This document shows positions 18,037-26,781 of a stretch of DNA of 64,000 bases, piece after piece; the stretch's first letter is position 1; each line of letters begins with the position of its first letter. The translations under genes were made by a program, and so were the position numbers. Source of the DNA: Sphingomonas hylomeconis (lineage in GTDB: Bacteria; Pseudomonadota; Alphaproteobacteria; Sphingomonadales; Sphingomonadaceae); the NCBI RefSeq assembly GCF_025370105.1, contig NZ_JANQBK010000014.1, forward strand, positions 1 through 64,000. The letters are read 5' to 3'. The notes under the pieces are model-generated. The model saw nothing but the letters and a program-made list of their open reading frames with translations, made no database searches and was not told the origin of the DNA.

Positions 18037-19238
18037 TGCCACACGCCGGAGAGTTTCGCCGCGGCTGGCCGATCGTGCTGGTCGCGGCATCCGGCGTCGG
18101 GCTCGGCATCGCCGGCCTGCTGACCTACACCGCCGGAATCTTCGCCAAGGACCTGGAAATTGCGATCGGCCTGTCGCGCACCGGGCTGGGCTGGGCGTTC
18201 TTCCTGTCGACGGTGACGCTGGCGATGGCATTGCCGTTCGTCGGCTGGCTGATCGATCGGTTCGGCGCGCGCGGCCCCGCAGCGTTCGGATCCGTGGCGT
18301 TATCCGGCGGGTTCCTCGCGCTCGGCACCGTCGTCCATTCGATCCCCGCCTATCTGGCGGTAATGGCGGCGATCGGCTTCCTGGCCGCCTGTTCGGCACC
18401 GGTGGCCTATACCCGCGCGGTTAGCGCCGCCTTCGATCGATCGCGCGGGCTCGCACTGGGGCTGACGCAACTCGGCATCGGGCTTTCGGCGATGATCCTG
18501 CCGCCGATCCTGGCCGGCATCGTCGCCACCAATGGCTGGCAGATCGGCTATCTGGCACTCTCCGCCATCGCCCTTGCCGGCGTCATCCCGGCATTGTCGC
18601 TACCGGGCAAGCCGCGCACTGCGGCGCCCGCCGCCAACGTGGCGGTCGCCGCTGCGTTACGCTCGCGCGATTTCATCATGCTGCTCGCGGCGTTCGGCAC
18701 GATGGCATTGTCGTTTGCCGGGCTGCTGCCGCACTTCGTACCGATGCTGCGGGAGGCCGGCATGGCGCCGCGCGACGCCGGGCTGGTTGCCGGCGCGATC
18801 GGCGCATCGGTGATCGTCAGCCGGGTCGTGGTCGGCTGGCTCGCCGATCGCTTACGCGCCGCGCGGCTCGCCGCCGCCTGCTGCGCTCTATGCGCCGCGG
18901 GTTGCCTGACGCTCGCCGCCCAGGGTGTGACGTTCGCCTGGATCGGCGCGATCGCGCTTGGCACCGCGATGGGCGCCGAGGCCGATCTGATCGGTTACAT
19001 GACCGCACGGCGTTTCGGGATCGCCGGCTATGGGCGGCTGTATGCGATCCAATATGCCAGTTTCATGCTGATGGCCGGGTTCGGGCCGCTCTGGGTCGGC
19101 GCAATGGCGGATTATACCGGGAGCTACGATGTCCCGTTGATGATGGCCGCAGCCGGGCTGGTCGTGGCGCTCGTCCTGTTTCTGCGCCTGTCGGACATCA
19201 GGCACGACGCAGACGAGGCGGATCAGCGGGCACGCTAA
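18036..19238 (+). CDS. MFS permease paired with the second TonB receptor
   Basis: Inner-membrane transporter of 400 residues with about 12 helices. The features seen are GLLTYTAGIFAKDLEIAIGLSR near helix 1, VGWLIDRFGARGP (the loop 2-3 motif) and VVVGWLADRLRAAR in the second half. It resembles the OFA/monocarboxylate-type and aromatic-acid MFS families, without a diagnostic substrate motif. TGATG overlap with the receptor gene argues for joint translation and a shared substrate. It converges on the LysR gene with a 4-base overlap of the two stops. Confidence 0.85.
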   Translation: MPHAGEFRRGWPIVLVAASGVGLGIAGLLTYTAGIFAKDLEIAIGLSRTGLGWAFFLSTVTLAMALPFVGWLIDRFGARGPAAFGSVALSGGFLALGTVVHSIPAYLAVMAAIGFLAACSAPVAYTRAVSAAFDRSRGLALGLTQLGIGLSAMILPPILAGIVATNGWQIGYLALSAIALAGVIPALSLPGKPRTAAPAANVAVAAALRSRDFIMLLAAFGTMALSFAGLLPHFVPMLREAGMAPRDAGLVAGAIGASVIVSRVVVGWLADRLRAARLAAACCALCAAGCLTLAAQGVTFAWIGAIALGTAMGAEADLIGYMTARRFGIAGYGRLYAIQYASFMLMAGFGPLWVGAMADYTGSYDVPLMMAAAGLVVALVLFLRLSDIRHDADEADQRAR

Positions 19239-20149
19239 GCCGCCACCGGTTCCGCGGCGACGCGCTGGAACTCGCCGATCAGCCAGGCGATGCCGGCATC
19301 GTCGGCGCGGGCGGTATGATATTGCACCACCTCGCGCAGCAGCGGCATATCGAACGGCAACGGCTGCACGCGCAGCGGAAACGCAGTGCAATAGGCCGTC
19401 GCCAGCCGCTCCTGCAGCACCGCGATGCGCAACGTGTGCGGCAACATCATCGGCACGCCGGAAAAGGTCGACGACGTCACTTCGATCCGGCGCCGATCGC
19501 GATAGGGCAGCAGATGGCGTTCGGCGAACGACATCTCCCGCCCGCTACCGATGCTCACCGCGATATGACCCAGGCTGAGGAACGTCTCCAGGTCCAGCGG
19601 CGTGGCCATCGCGGGGTTCTCGGACCAGCCGACCACCACATGCCGTTCCTCAAGCAATTGCTGCACCGGATGCGACGGCGAGGCATATTGTTCGGGCGTG
19701 ATCATCATGTCGATATAGCCGGACTCGAACTGCACGATGCTCAGCGGCCCGGTCGGCCCGACATCCACGCTGACGTTCGGCGCGCGCGCATGCATGTTCC
19801 GCAGCACCGGCGTGATCAGCACCGTCTGCATGTAATCCGAGGCATTGATGCGGAACCGCCGACGCGCGGTGGCCGGTTCGAAGCTGCTCGACGTATCGAT
19901 CAGCCGGTCCGCCGTCGCCAGCAGATCGCGGGCGATCGGCCATAGCGACTCGGCATAGGCGGTCGGCACCATCCGCCGCCCGACCGATACCAGCAAGTCG
20001 TCCTTGAAATACTCGCGCAGCCGCGCCAGCCCGGCGCTGACCGCCGGCTGGCTGAGGTTCAGCCGCTCGGCGGTGCGCGATACGCTGCGCTCCTCGAGCA
20101 GGATGTCCAGCGCCATGACGAGATTGAGATCGAGGCCCTTGAATCGCAT
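19235..20149 (-). CDS. LysR-family transcriptional regulator
   Basis: Regulator of 304 residues. The N-terminal winged helix (MRFKGLDLNLVMALDILLEE, then TAERLNLSQPAVSAGLARLREYF) is a textbook LysR domain of the NodD-like branch, followed by a periplasmic-binding-protein-like effector domain from about residue 90. It is divergent from the MFS gene at 20336. The leftward monooxygenase/dioxygenase set beyond that gene is the natural regulon. An interrupted palindrome at 20166-20190 in the divergent promoter is the likely binding site. The inducer is probably an aromatic acid, by inference. Confidence 0.92.
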   Translation of the reverse strand: MRFKGLDLNLVMALDILLEERSVSRTAERLNLSQPAVSAGLARLREYFKDDLLVSVGRRMVPTAYAESLWPIARDLLATADRLIDTSSSFEPATARRRFRINASDYMQTVLITPVLRNMHARAPNVSVDVGPTGPLSIVQFESGYIDMMITPEQYASPSHPVQQLLEERHVVVGWSENPAMATPLDLETFLSLGHIAVSIGSGREMSFAERHLLPYRDRRRIEVTSSTFSGVPMMLPHTLRIAVLQERLATAYCTAFPLRVQPLPFDMPLLREVVQYHTARADDAGIAWLIGEFQRVAAEPVAA

Positions 20150-20165
20150 CCGCAGTCAATCTCAC

Positions 20166-20190
20166 ATCAACGATGGTGATGGAAGTTGAT
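20166..20190. promoter_or_regulatory. Candidate LysR box in the divergent promoter
   Basis: ATCAAC (20166-20171) and GTTGAT (20185-20190) form a perfect interrupted inverted repeat with a 13-base spacer, about 17 bases upstream of the LysR start and between the divergent LysR and MFS genes. LysR proteins bind dyads of the T-N11-A type with this general spacing. The assignment is inference. Confidence 0.45.
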
Positions 20191-20335
20191 TGCTACAATC
20201 TATTTTCCCGAATGCTCACGCGCCTCTATGCTGCCGTCAAAACGGGGGTGGATGCATGATATTAGGCTGTCGCACGACACGCGCGCTCGACGTCCGTCCC
20301 GGGCGCCGACGCCCGCTTCGCCACCGGGCATCGTC

Positions 20336-21523
20336 ATGACGGTCATGACCGCGTCACCCATGGCCGCGCGCCAGGCGACGACGCGCCACGGCGTCGTATT
20401 GATGGCCGCCGCCGTGATGCCGGCCATGGCGATCATCTCGCTGGTCCCCGTATTGCCCCTGCTGCTGCGCGAATTCGCCGCGGTGCCAGGCGCAGCGTTC
20501 CTCGTGCCGATCGCGCTGACCATCCCGGCGCTCTGCGTGGCGATCTTCTCGCCCGCCGCCGGCTGGCTGAGTGACCGGGTCGGGCGCAAATGGGTCCAGG
20601 TGACGGCGTTGGTGCTGTACGGCCTGATCGGGCTGATGCCGCTGTATCTCACCAGCCTGACATGGATCGTCGTGTCGCGCGTCCTGCTCGGGCTGATGGA
20701 GGCGGCGATCACCACCGTCGCCACCACGCTGATCGGCGACTATTACGATGGCGAGCGTCGCGAACGCTGGATCGCGATCCAGACGGCGGTCGTCAGCCTC
20801 AGTGCGATCGTGCTGATCGCCGCGGGCGGCATCCTCGGCGAGATGCTGGGATCGCGCGGGCCTTTCCTGCTGTATCTGCTCGCGCTGCCGATCGGGCTGT
20901 TTTCCGCGATGATCCTGTTCGAGCCACCGGCCACGCGCACCACCGCGCAGCAGACGCTCTTCCCGTTCGCGCGCGTGCTGCCGATCGTCGCGATCACGCT
21001 CGGCGCGGCATTGCTGTTCTATACGATGCTGATCCAGATCGGACCGATCATGGAGATCGTCGGCGTCACATCCCCCGCGGCGATCGGCGGCGCGGGTGCC
21101 GCGGCCAATTTCGGTGTGGTGATCGGCGCGCTGATTTTCCGGCGCGGCGCCCAGCAAAACCGTACATTGCTGCTGGCGGCGGGCTTTGCGCTGGCCGCGA
21201 TCGGCTATGTCGGCGTGTCGCAATCCAGCGGCTTCTGGATTGTCGCGATGTTCGCCGTGATCAGCTGTGTCGGTGGCGGAATCCTGCTGCCGACGTTGCT
21301 GACCTGGGTGATGCAGGTGCTGCCGCCCGCCGCGCGTGGCCGTGGCACCGGGTTGTGGACCGGCACCTTCTTCCTCGCGCAGTTCATGGCACCATTGATC
21401 GCCGTCGCCCTCACCGAACTCACCGGGGGGCTGAAGCCCGCGCTGCTGATCTTCGGGATCGGTGCCGCAGGTGCCGCGGCGATCGCCGGCGTTGCGTCGA
21501 GACGCCGGCCGGCGACCGCCTGA
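20336..21523 (+). CDS. MFS permease beside the aromatic cluster
   Basis: Inner-membrane transporter of 395 residues with about 12 helices. The loop 2-3 motif is GWLSDRVGRKWVQ and a long cytoplasmic run after helix 4 reads GDYYDGERRERWIAIQ. Its divergence from the LysR gene suggests LysR-controlled uptake of the aromatic substrate or efflux of a product. The start is uncertain: ATGs at 20252, 20336, 20345 and 20360 are all possible, and I chose 20336 because the residues before it are not membrane-like. It converges on the FAH gene with a 10-base gap. Confidence 0.82.
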   Translation: MTVMTASPMAARQATTRHGVVLMAAAVMPAMAIISLVPVLPLLLREFAAVPGAAFLVPIALTIPALCVAIFSPAAGWLSDRVGRKWVQVTALVLYGLIGLMPLYLTSLTWIVVSRVLLGLMEAAITTVATTLIGDYYDGERRERWIAIQTAVVSLSAIVLIAAGGILGEMLGSRGPFLLYLLALPIGLFSAMILFEPPATRTTAQQTLFPFARVLPIVAITLGAALLFYTMLIQIGPIMEIVGVTSPAAIGGAGAAANFGVVIGALIFRRGAQQNRTLLLAAGFALAAIGYVGVSQSSGFWIVAMFAVISCVGGGILLPTLLTWVMQVLPPAARGRGTGLWTGTFFLAQFMAPLIAVALTELTGGLKPALLIFGIGAAGAAAIAGVASRRRPATA

Positions 21524-21533
21524 TATCGCAGGA

Positions 21534-22478
21534 TCAGCCCTGCACGACCCGTTGCTCGATCGCGCCGAACGGCGCGCTGCCATCTGTCAGCCGCGCTTCC
21601 ATCCGCACCGTATCGCCGAAGCGCATGAACGCGGTGCCGGGGGCGCCGTCATCGACGATCTCGATCCCGCGGCGCTCGGCAATGCAGGTGGATCCGATCT
21701 CGCGGAAATTGGCATTCGACACGGTGCCGGAGCCGATGATCGTCCCGGCCGGCAAGGCGCGCGTGCGCGCGGCATGCGCGATCAGTTCGTGGAACCCGAA
21801 GGACATCGCCGCCCCGTTCGGCGCTCCGAATCGCTGGCCGTTCCAATCGACCAGCAGATCCAGGCAAACACGGCCGTCGCGCCATTGATCGCCGAGCTCG
21901 TCGGGGGTGACCGCGATGCCCGCGGCGCTGCACGCCGGCTTGGCCTGCACCCAGCCGAAACCTGTCTTCATTTCCGGCCCGGCCAGCGCGCGCAGCGACC
22001 AGTCGTTGATCTGCACGATCAGCCGGATATGCCCCAGGGCGTCGGATGCCGTCGTGCCCATCGGCACGGCATCGACGATCACGCCGAACTCGCCCTCGAA
22101 ATCGATGCCGAGTTCTTCCGACGGCACCGGAATATCGTCATGCGGGCCATAAAACCGATCGGACATGCCCTGGTACATCAGTGGCAGGCCGGCACGCTCG
22201 GGCTTGTTGCCGAACACCAAATCCATCAGTTGCCCGTGGCTGTCGAACGCCGACCCATCCAGCCACTGCCACGCCCGCGGCAGCGGTGCACACAGCGACG
22301 CCGGATCGATCGCGGTGGGGAACGCCGAAACCTCGGCCAGCGCCGCTGCGTGCGTCGCCCAATTCTCGATCAGCGCTTGCAACGTGCCCACCGGCGCCGG
22401 CGCGCAACTGCGGCCATCCGGGGAAACCACGACAAGTCGGCCATCCGGCGTACCATCGCGCAACGTGGCTAGTTTCAT
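21534..22478 (-). CDS. Fumarylacetoacetate hydrolase-family protein
   Basis: FAH-fold enzyme of 314 residues that hydrolyses a 1,3-diketo acid or hydrates/decarboxylates a related enol acid. The metal-site segment reads DFEGEFGVIVD (E-x-E with a following Asp), followed by NDWSLRAL and FGWVQAKPACSAAG, the usual FAH order. The Gly-rich SGTVSNANF near residue 250 is the phosphate/oxyanion-type loop of the family. It is the last gene of the leftward set, 4 bases after the cyclase stop, so it probably acts on the final ring-cleavage product (fumarylpyruvate-type or 2-oxo-enoate). Exact substrate is unknown. Confidence 0.88.
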   Translation of the reverse strand: MKLATLRDGTPDGRLVVVSPDGRSCAPAPVGTLQALIENWATHAAALAEVSAFPTAIDPASLCAPLPRAWQWLDGSAFDSHGQLMDLVFGNKPERAGLPLMYQGMSDRFYGPHDDIPVPSEELGIDFEGEFGVIVDAVPMGTTASDALGHIRLIVQINDWSLRALAGPEMKTGFGWVQAKPACSAAGIAVTPDELGDQWRDGRVCLDLLVDWNGQRFGAPNGAAMSFGFHELIAHAARTRALPAGTIIGSGTVSNANFREIGSTCIAERRGIEIVDDGAPGTAFMRFGDTVRMEARLTDGSAPFGAIEQRVVQG

Positions 22479-22482
22479 CGTC

Positions 22483-23262
22483 TCAGTCCTCGAAGATCGC
22501 GACAGCGCGTGTCCAGCCGGCCGAACCGCGCTTCACCTTTGCGGGAAAGCAGGAAACCGTGAAACCGTAATCTGGCAGCTGATCGAGATTGGTGAGCTTT
22601 TCCATGTGGCAATAGCCAATGTCGCGACCGGCCTTGTGGCCTTCCCAGATCAGCGACGTATCGCCTGTTTCCGCCACCTTGCGTGCGGTATGCGCGAACG
22701 GCGCATCCCAGCTCCACGCATCGGTGCCGGTAACCCGCACGCCGCGCGTGGTGAGGTACATCGTGGCCTCGTAACCGATGCCGCAGCCGGATCCGAGAAA
22801 GTCCGGTCCCCCCAGCGCCGCGCCGGCGGCCGTGTTGACCAGCACGATATCCAGCGGCTGCACGTCATAGCCGATGCGTGCCAGTTCCGCCTCGATGTCC
22901 GCCGCCGTGGCGACATAGCCGTCGGCGAAATGCCGGAAATCGAGCTTCACGCCAGGCCGGAAGCACCAATCCAGCGGCACCTCGTCGATCGTGATCGCCG
23001 GCTTCCCGCCATCCATCGTCGGATGGTAATGCCACGGTGCATCGAGATGCGTGCCGTTATGCGTCGTCAGCGTCAGCTTTTCCGATGCCGCGAAGCCGAG
23101 ACCGCCCGGCAGCTCCTCCGCCTTCAGGCCGGGGAAGAACATCTGCATCTCCGCGACCGTCTCTTCGTGCGTCTGGTACGTGATGCTCGGCCGCATGAAC
23201 GGCGGGTCGGTGATCACGTCCGGATCCAGCGTGATCGACAGGTCGAGGAAGCGCCGGCTCAT
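22483..23262 (-). CDS. Cyclase-family metal-dependent hydrolase
   Basis: Protein of 259 residues in the Cyclase family (kynurenine formamidase, isatin hydrolase and polyketide-cyclase-like proteins). The metal signature H-x-G-T-H-x-D-x-P-x-H is complete: H68, H72, D74 and H78 in HNGTHLDAPWHYH. Members open lactam, lactone or formamide bonds. The start is the ATG at 23262, overlapping the stop of the upstream hydrolase (ATGA); the longer frame reads into that gene. In a ring-cleavage operon it may hydrolyse a lactone or cyclic intermediate. Substrate inferred only in class. Confidence 0.86.
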   Translation of the reverse strand: MSRRFLDLSITLDPDVITDPPFMRPSITYQTHEETVAEMQMFFPGLKAEELPGGLGFAASEKLTLTTHNGTHLDAPWHYHPTMDGGKPAITIDEVPLDWCFRPGVKLDFRHFADGYVATAADIEAELARIGYDVQPLDIVLVNTAAGAALGGPDFLGSGCGIGYEATMYLTTRGVRVTGTDAWSWDAPFAHTARKVAETGDTSLIWEGHKAGRDIGYCHMEKLTNLDQLPDYGFTVSCFPAKVKRGSAGWTRAVAIFED

Positions 23263-24416
23263 GCGCTGTGCCCGCCCAGCGTGTCGGCGAACCAGTCGGC
23301 GATGTAATCGCGGCCGAAGCTCATATTGTCCGCGCCGACATGCTCCACGCCGCCTTCGCGCGCGGTAAACAGCTTCAGTTCGCGACGCGGGGAATTGACC
23401 AGCTGTTCGTAGCAATCATGCGCATATTGCACACTGATCTGGCGATCATTGGCACCGTGCGTCACCAGGAACGGTACGGTTATGCGGTCCATATGGCCGT
23501 TCAGGTTCATGTCCGCCGATTTGGCGAGAAACTCGTCCATGTCCTGGGCGCCGAATGCCCACATCACATGCGCCCAGTAATGCGGCACCGGATTCTCGCC
23601 TTCGCGCTTCATTCGTTTGTCCTGAACTTCGCGCCAATTGTGATTGGCACCCCAGACCGCGCCACTGGCGAAGCGTGGTTCGTAGGCCACCGCGCGCGGT
23701 GCGAAGTGACCGCCGAGCGAAATGCCCGTCATGCCGATCCGTGCCGCATCCACGTCGTCACGCGCCTCGAGCCAGTCGACCGCTTTCGACGCCCAATTTT
23801 CGCTGTGCGGATCGACCGGCAAATTCTGCAGCCGCAGCGCTTCGCCGGTGCCGGGCTGATCGACGCACAAGGTGGAAATACCGCGTCGCGCCAGTGCCTC
23901 GGGCAGGCGCGACCAGTATAGCAGTTCCTTGCAGCTATCGAGGCCGTTGCAATAGACCACGACAGGATGCGGACCCGCACCCGGTGCGCGGGTGTAGAAT
24001 GCCGGCATCGTGCCTTCGGCCAGCGGAATCTCGACCCGTTCGCGCGGCAGGCTGCTGAGCTTGGTCGATCGCTCGAACGCGGCGAGTGCCTTGGCATAGG
24101 TATCGCGCCGGCCAGGATGGCCATGCCCCTGCATCCGCTCCGCGACCAGCAGGTACAGCGACGCCCGCTCGAGCTTGTTCGAGGCCGAGAAACCACGACC
24201 CCGCGCGTCGTCCTCGTCGGCCAGCTCGATCAGCCGGTCGGCCATCGCGACCCATTGCGCCATGAATTGCGGCGTTCCGGCATCCGCGCCGCTTGCGGCG
24301 GCATCGCGGATCGGCTGGCACATATCGACGATCTCGCCGATCTGCGCGCCGCTCTCCAGCGCCATCGCGACCGACAGGTTCCAGATATAGTTCGGGAAAT
24401 ATTCGAACAAAGCCAT
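23259..24416 (-). CDS. Alpha/beta hydrolase, FrsA/pseudooxynicotine-hydrolase type
   Basis: Hydrolase of 385 residues. About 120 helical residues precede the alpha/beta core, as in the C-C-bond hydrolase that cleaves 2,6-dihydroxypseudooxynicotine and in FrsA-like proteins. The triad is S233 (GISLGG), D324 (HGANDRQ) and H359 (GGVEHVG). Lying between the dioxygenase (two-base gap) and the cyclase (4-base overlap), it is a good candidate for hydrolysing a vinylogous 1,3-diketone formed by extradiol cleavage. It is not a BphD/XylF-type hydrolase, which would be shorter and lack the helical N-terminal part. Confidence 0.85.
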   Translation of the reverse strand: MALFEYFPNYIWNLSVAMALESGAQIGEIVDMCQPIRDAAASGADAGTPQFMAQWVAMADRLIELADEDDARGRGFSASNKLERASLYLLVAERMQGHGHPGRRDTYAKALAAFERSTKLSSLPRERVEIPLAEGTMPAFYTRAPGAGPHPVVVYCNGLDSCKELLYWSRLPEALARRGISTLCVDQPGTGEALRLQNLPVDPHSENWASKAVDWLEARDDVDAARIGMTGISLGGHFAPRAVAYEPRFASGAVWGANHNWREVQDKRMKREGENPVPHYWAHVMWAFGAQDMDEFLAKSADMNLNGHMDRITVPFLVTHGANDRQISVQYAHDCYEQLVNSPRRELKLFTAREGGVEHVGADNMSFGRDYIADWFADTLGGHSA

Positions 24417-24418
24417 GC

Positions 24419-25321
24419 TTATATTCCCGCCGGCTGGAACAGGCCTGGATCGGCCTTCGGATGCGGCATGGTCTGCGGACCACCGATGCCGACGCCCCAC
24501 TGATCCATGATCTGCGGGCCGGGCACATGGACCTGGGCCTCATGGCCGTGGAAATCCACATCCTCGAGCTCGGACGTATATTCCACTGCAAAGCCACCCG
24601 GCGTGGTGAAATAGCTGAACGTGTTGTTGCCCGCAGTATGGCGGCCCGGACCCCACAGGATCTCCGTGCCCTTCTTCTTCAGGCGATTGATGCCGCGCAT
24701 CATGTCGTCGATCGTCAGCACGTCATAGGCGACGTGGTTCAGGCATGGCGGACCGGGGAGGAAAGCGATGCGGTGATGCGCTTCGTTGCAGCGCAGGAAC
24801 GCCATGAAGTCGCCCAGCCAGTCGCTCAGCTTGAAGCCCAGCACATCGATGAAGAACTGCACCATCGCCTTGTGATCGGGCGAATGCAGCACGATGTGGC
24901 TGATCTTCTGCGGCACCGCATCCCAGCGCACCATCTGGCGATGATCGCCACGTGCGACATCGCTGGAGACTTCGAACGGCAAGCCGTCCGGCGTGAAGAA
25001 GCGGAAGCCGTAACCGCCGCCCGGCGACGTCAATTCCTGCGGCGCGAAGATCACCTTGCAACCGGCCGCCACGACCTTGTCGTGCAGCGCCTCCACATCG
25101 GCGCGGGTGTCGGCGGCAAGCGCGATGACATCCACGCGGCTCACCGTGTCCTGGCGCAACCGCACGACATGATGCTCGTCATGCCCCTGCGCCTTGAAAT
25201 AGGCCATGCCGTCGTCCGCCGCGACGGGCTGCAGGCCCCAGGTATCGGCATAGAAGGCACGCTCGGCCTCCATGTCGGGCATGGCATAGCCAACATAACG
25301 GATGTCAGTTACTCGACTCAT
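24419..25321 (-). CDS. Type I extradiol dioxygenase (VOC fold)
   Basis: Ring-cleavage dioxygenase of 300 residues with two VOC modules (about 1-125 and 136-290). The Fe(II) triad is in place: H142 (KISHIVLHS), H196 (CLNHVAYD) and E247 (FAVEYTSE). H183 in AHHRIAFLPG and Y237 in FSYFTTPGG match the catalytic His and Tyr of the BphC/catechol 2,3-dioxygenase family. It has a good GAGGA ribosome-binding site. It cleaves a catechol or hydroquinone-like diol made by the monooxygenase encoded just upstream. The actual diol is unknown. Confidence 0.9.
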   Translation of the reverse strand: MSRVTDIRYVGYAMPDMEAERAFYADTWGLQPVAADDGMAYFKAQGHDEHHVVRLRQDTVSRVDVIALAADTRADVEALHDKVVAAGCKVIFAPQELTSPGGGYGFRFFTPDGLPFEVSSDVARGDHRQMVRWDAVPQKISHIVLHSPDHKAMVQFFIDVLGFKLSDWLGDFMAFLRCNEAHHRIAFLPGPPCLNHVAYDVLTIDDMMRGINRLKKKGTEILWGPGRHTAGNNTFSYFTTPGGFAVEYTSELEDVDFHGHEAQVHVPGPQIMDQWGVGIGGPQTMPHPKADPGLFQPAGI

Positions 25322-25343
25322 CGGAAAATCCTCGGTTTACTAA

Positions 25344-26459
25344 TTAGATCGGTTGCGACACGGCGGCGAACATCTCGCGCGTGGCCACCGCGTTATCGAC
25401 GGGTTCGGACAGGCCCAGCTGGCCGCGGCAGATCGCCAGGCTCGACTGGACGATATACGCGCAGCGGTCGTAGCGACGCTCGCGATAGGCGGTGAACGCC
25501 GCGTCCGGCGTATCGTGGCGTGAAAGCTCCTCGGCCAGCACGATCGAATCCTCGATCGCCATGCCGGCGCCCTGGCCGAGGTGCGGCGTCGTCGCGTGGA
25601 TCGCATCGCCCAGCATCACGACGCGGCCCTTGTGCCACGGTCCCTCCATGATCACCGTTTCCAGCGGACGATACACCACGCCCTGATCGTCGGTGATCCC
25701 CGCGGCCAGCGCGCGCACCGCCGGTGGCGCATTCTCCAGCTTGTCGCGCATCCGGGCGGCAAGCCCGTCGCGTGCGTAACGGGTGTTGCCGGGCTCCGGC
25801 GTCGTCACGAAGATGTACATCTGGTCCGCACTCATCGGCACCAGCCCGATGCCGATCGGCCCGTTATATGCCTGCAGCGCATCCAGATCCGCCGGGCGCG
25901 GCAGATTGTATCGCCACACCGCCTGTCCGGTATAGGCCGGCAGCGGCGCATCGGGGAAGAAGGTCGCGCGGGTCTGCGAATAGACGCCGTCCGCACCGAC
26001 CACGATGTCGAAATCCTGCACGCCATCGTCGGACAGCGTGACCCGGACCCGGTCGCCGAGATCGTCGATCTGGCGCGCCGTCACGCCCAGCTTCACCTCG
26101 ACGCCGTCCGCCAGCACCCGGTCGACCAGCACCTTGTGCAGTGCCGGCCGGGCGATACCCACATTTGCGGGATAGCCTTCGACGAGATTGGGCGACGGCA
26201 CCCGCGCCACCTTGACGCCGGTCGGCGTAAAAATCTCGACGAAATCGAAGCCGTACGCGGCCCCGAGATAGGAATCGATCAGCCCGAGATCGCTCATCGC
26301 CCGGATCACGTTCGATTGCTGGATGATTCCGACGCCATAGACCGACCAGTTCGGATTCTGTTCGATGACGGTGACGGCATGCCCGTCCCGGCGCAGCGCG
26401 ATCGCTGCCGTCAGGCCCCCGATGCCGCCACCGATGACCAGTATGTTGAGGTTCCTCAT
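25344..26459 (-). CDS. FAD-dependent aromatic monooxygenase
   Basis: Class A flavoprotein hydroxylase of 371 residues, using NAD(P)H and oxygen to hydroxylate an aromatic ring. The FAD-binding GGGIGGLTAAIALRRDGH is at residues 9-26, the second dinucleotide motif DIVVGADGVYSQTR near 150, and the FAD/ribityl motif GDAIHATTPHLGQGAGMAIEDS near 283. It resembles salicylate/6-hydroxynicotinate hydroxylases. It is the first gene of a five-gene leftward run ending with the FAH gene, and so sets the entry substrate. A phenolic or N-heteroaromatic acid is likely. Confidence 0.9.
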   Translation of the reverse strand: MRNLNILVIGGGIGGLTAAIALRRDGHAVTVIEQNPNWSVYGVGIIQQSNVIRAMSDLGLIDSYLGAAYGFDFVEIFTPTGVKVARVPSPNLVEGYPANVGIARPALHKVLVDRVLADGVEVKLGVTARQIDDLGDRVRVTLSDDGVQDFDIVVGADGVYSQTRATFFPDAPLPAYTGQAVWRYNLPRPADLDALQAYNGPIGIGLVPMSADQMYIFVTTPEPGNTRYARDGLAARMRDKLENAPPAVRALAAGITDDQGVVYRPLETVIMEGPWHKGRVVMLGDAIHATTPHLGQGAGMAIEDSIVLAEELSRHDTPDAAFTAYRERRYDRCAYIVQSSLAICRGQLGLSEPVDNAVATREMFAAVSQPI

Positions 26460-26781
26460 TTCGCACCAAGCGGCGTTACGCCGGGCGATCGTTCGGCAAG
26501 GGTTCGGAACCCTGAAGCGCGAAGTGACAATGCATATCCCCTACCAAAGTCGGTGCGCGTTGCGCTTTATGATTTTCTACCAACCGATGATCGATGCAGG
26601 AAATGAGTTTATCGGATGCGGTGCTATAACTTCCACTAATCCATTGCATTGGGGGTGGCTTGGTGCCGATATCCCATCCGCGGATCGAAACCGTCGGGTA
26701 TCGGCGCCGAACTGGGCTAATCCGGGCTCAGCGAACGTACACGAGCCATATCGTCCACGCCGTGAAACTTGAGGAAGCCAG
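26460..26781. other. Divergent intergenic region before monooxygenase and methyltransferase genes
   Basis: The 322 bases between the divergent monooxygenase and methionine-synthase-like genes carry both promoters. The right half holds two adjacent RNA hairpins (26662-26731) described separately. The middle is clearly AT-richer than its surroundings (about 26560-26650), as expected of promoters. No ORF here looks real. Confidence 0.6.
26662..26731 (+). ncRNA. Structured leader RNA upstream of the methyltransferase gene
   Basis: Two stacked hairpins lie 50-120 bases before the ATG at 26782. The first pairs 26662-26675 with 26696-26708: 13 pairs, one G-U and one bulged base. A short inner palindrome, ATCCGCGGAT, lies in its loop. 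The second pairs CTGGGC (26712-26717) with GCTCAG (26726-26731) with one G-U pair. Neither ends in a U tract and no gene ends here, so a terminator is unlikely. A cis-regulatory leader is the best reading. I do not recognise a known riboswitch class. Confidence 0.4.

Noticed and set aside
16453..18399. 648-codon open frame antisense to the second TonB receptor
   Set aside because: Arg/Gly/Ala-rich text with no domain; it exactly shadows the receptor and MFS genes, a usual artefact at high GC.
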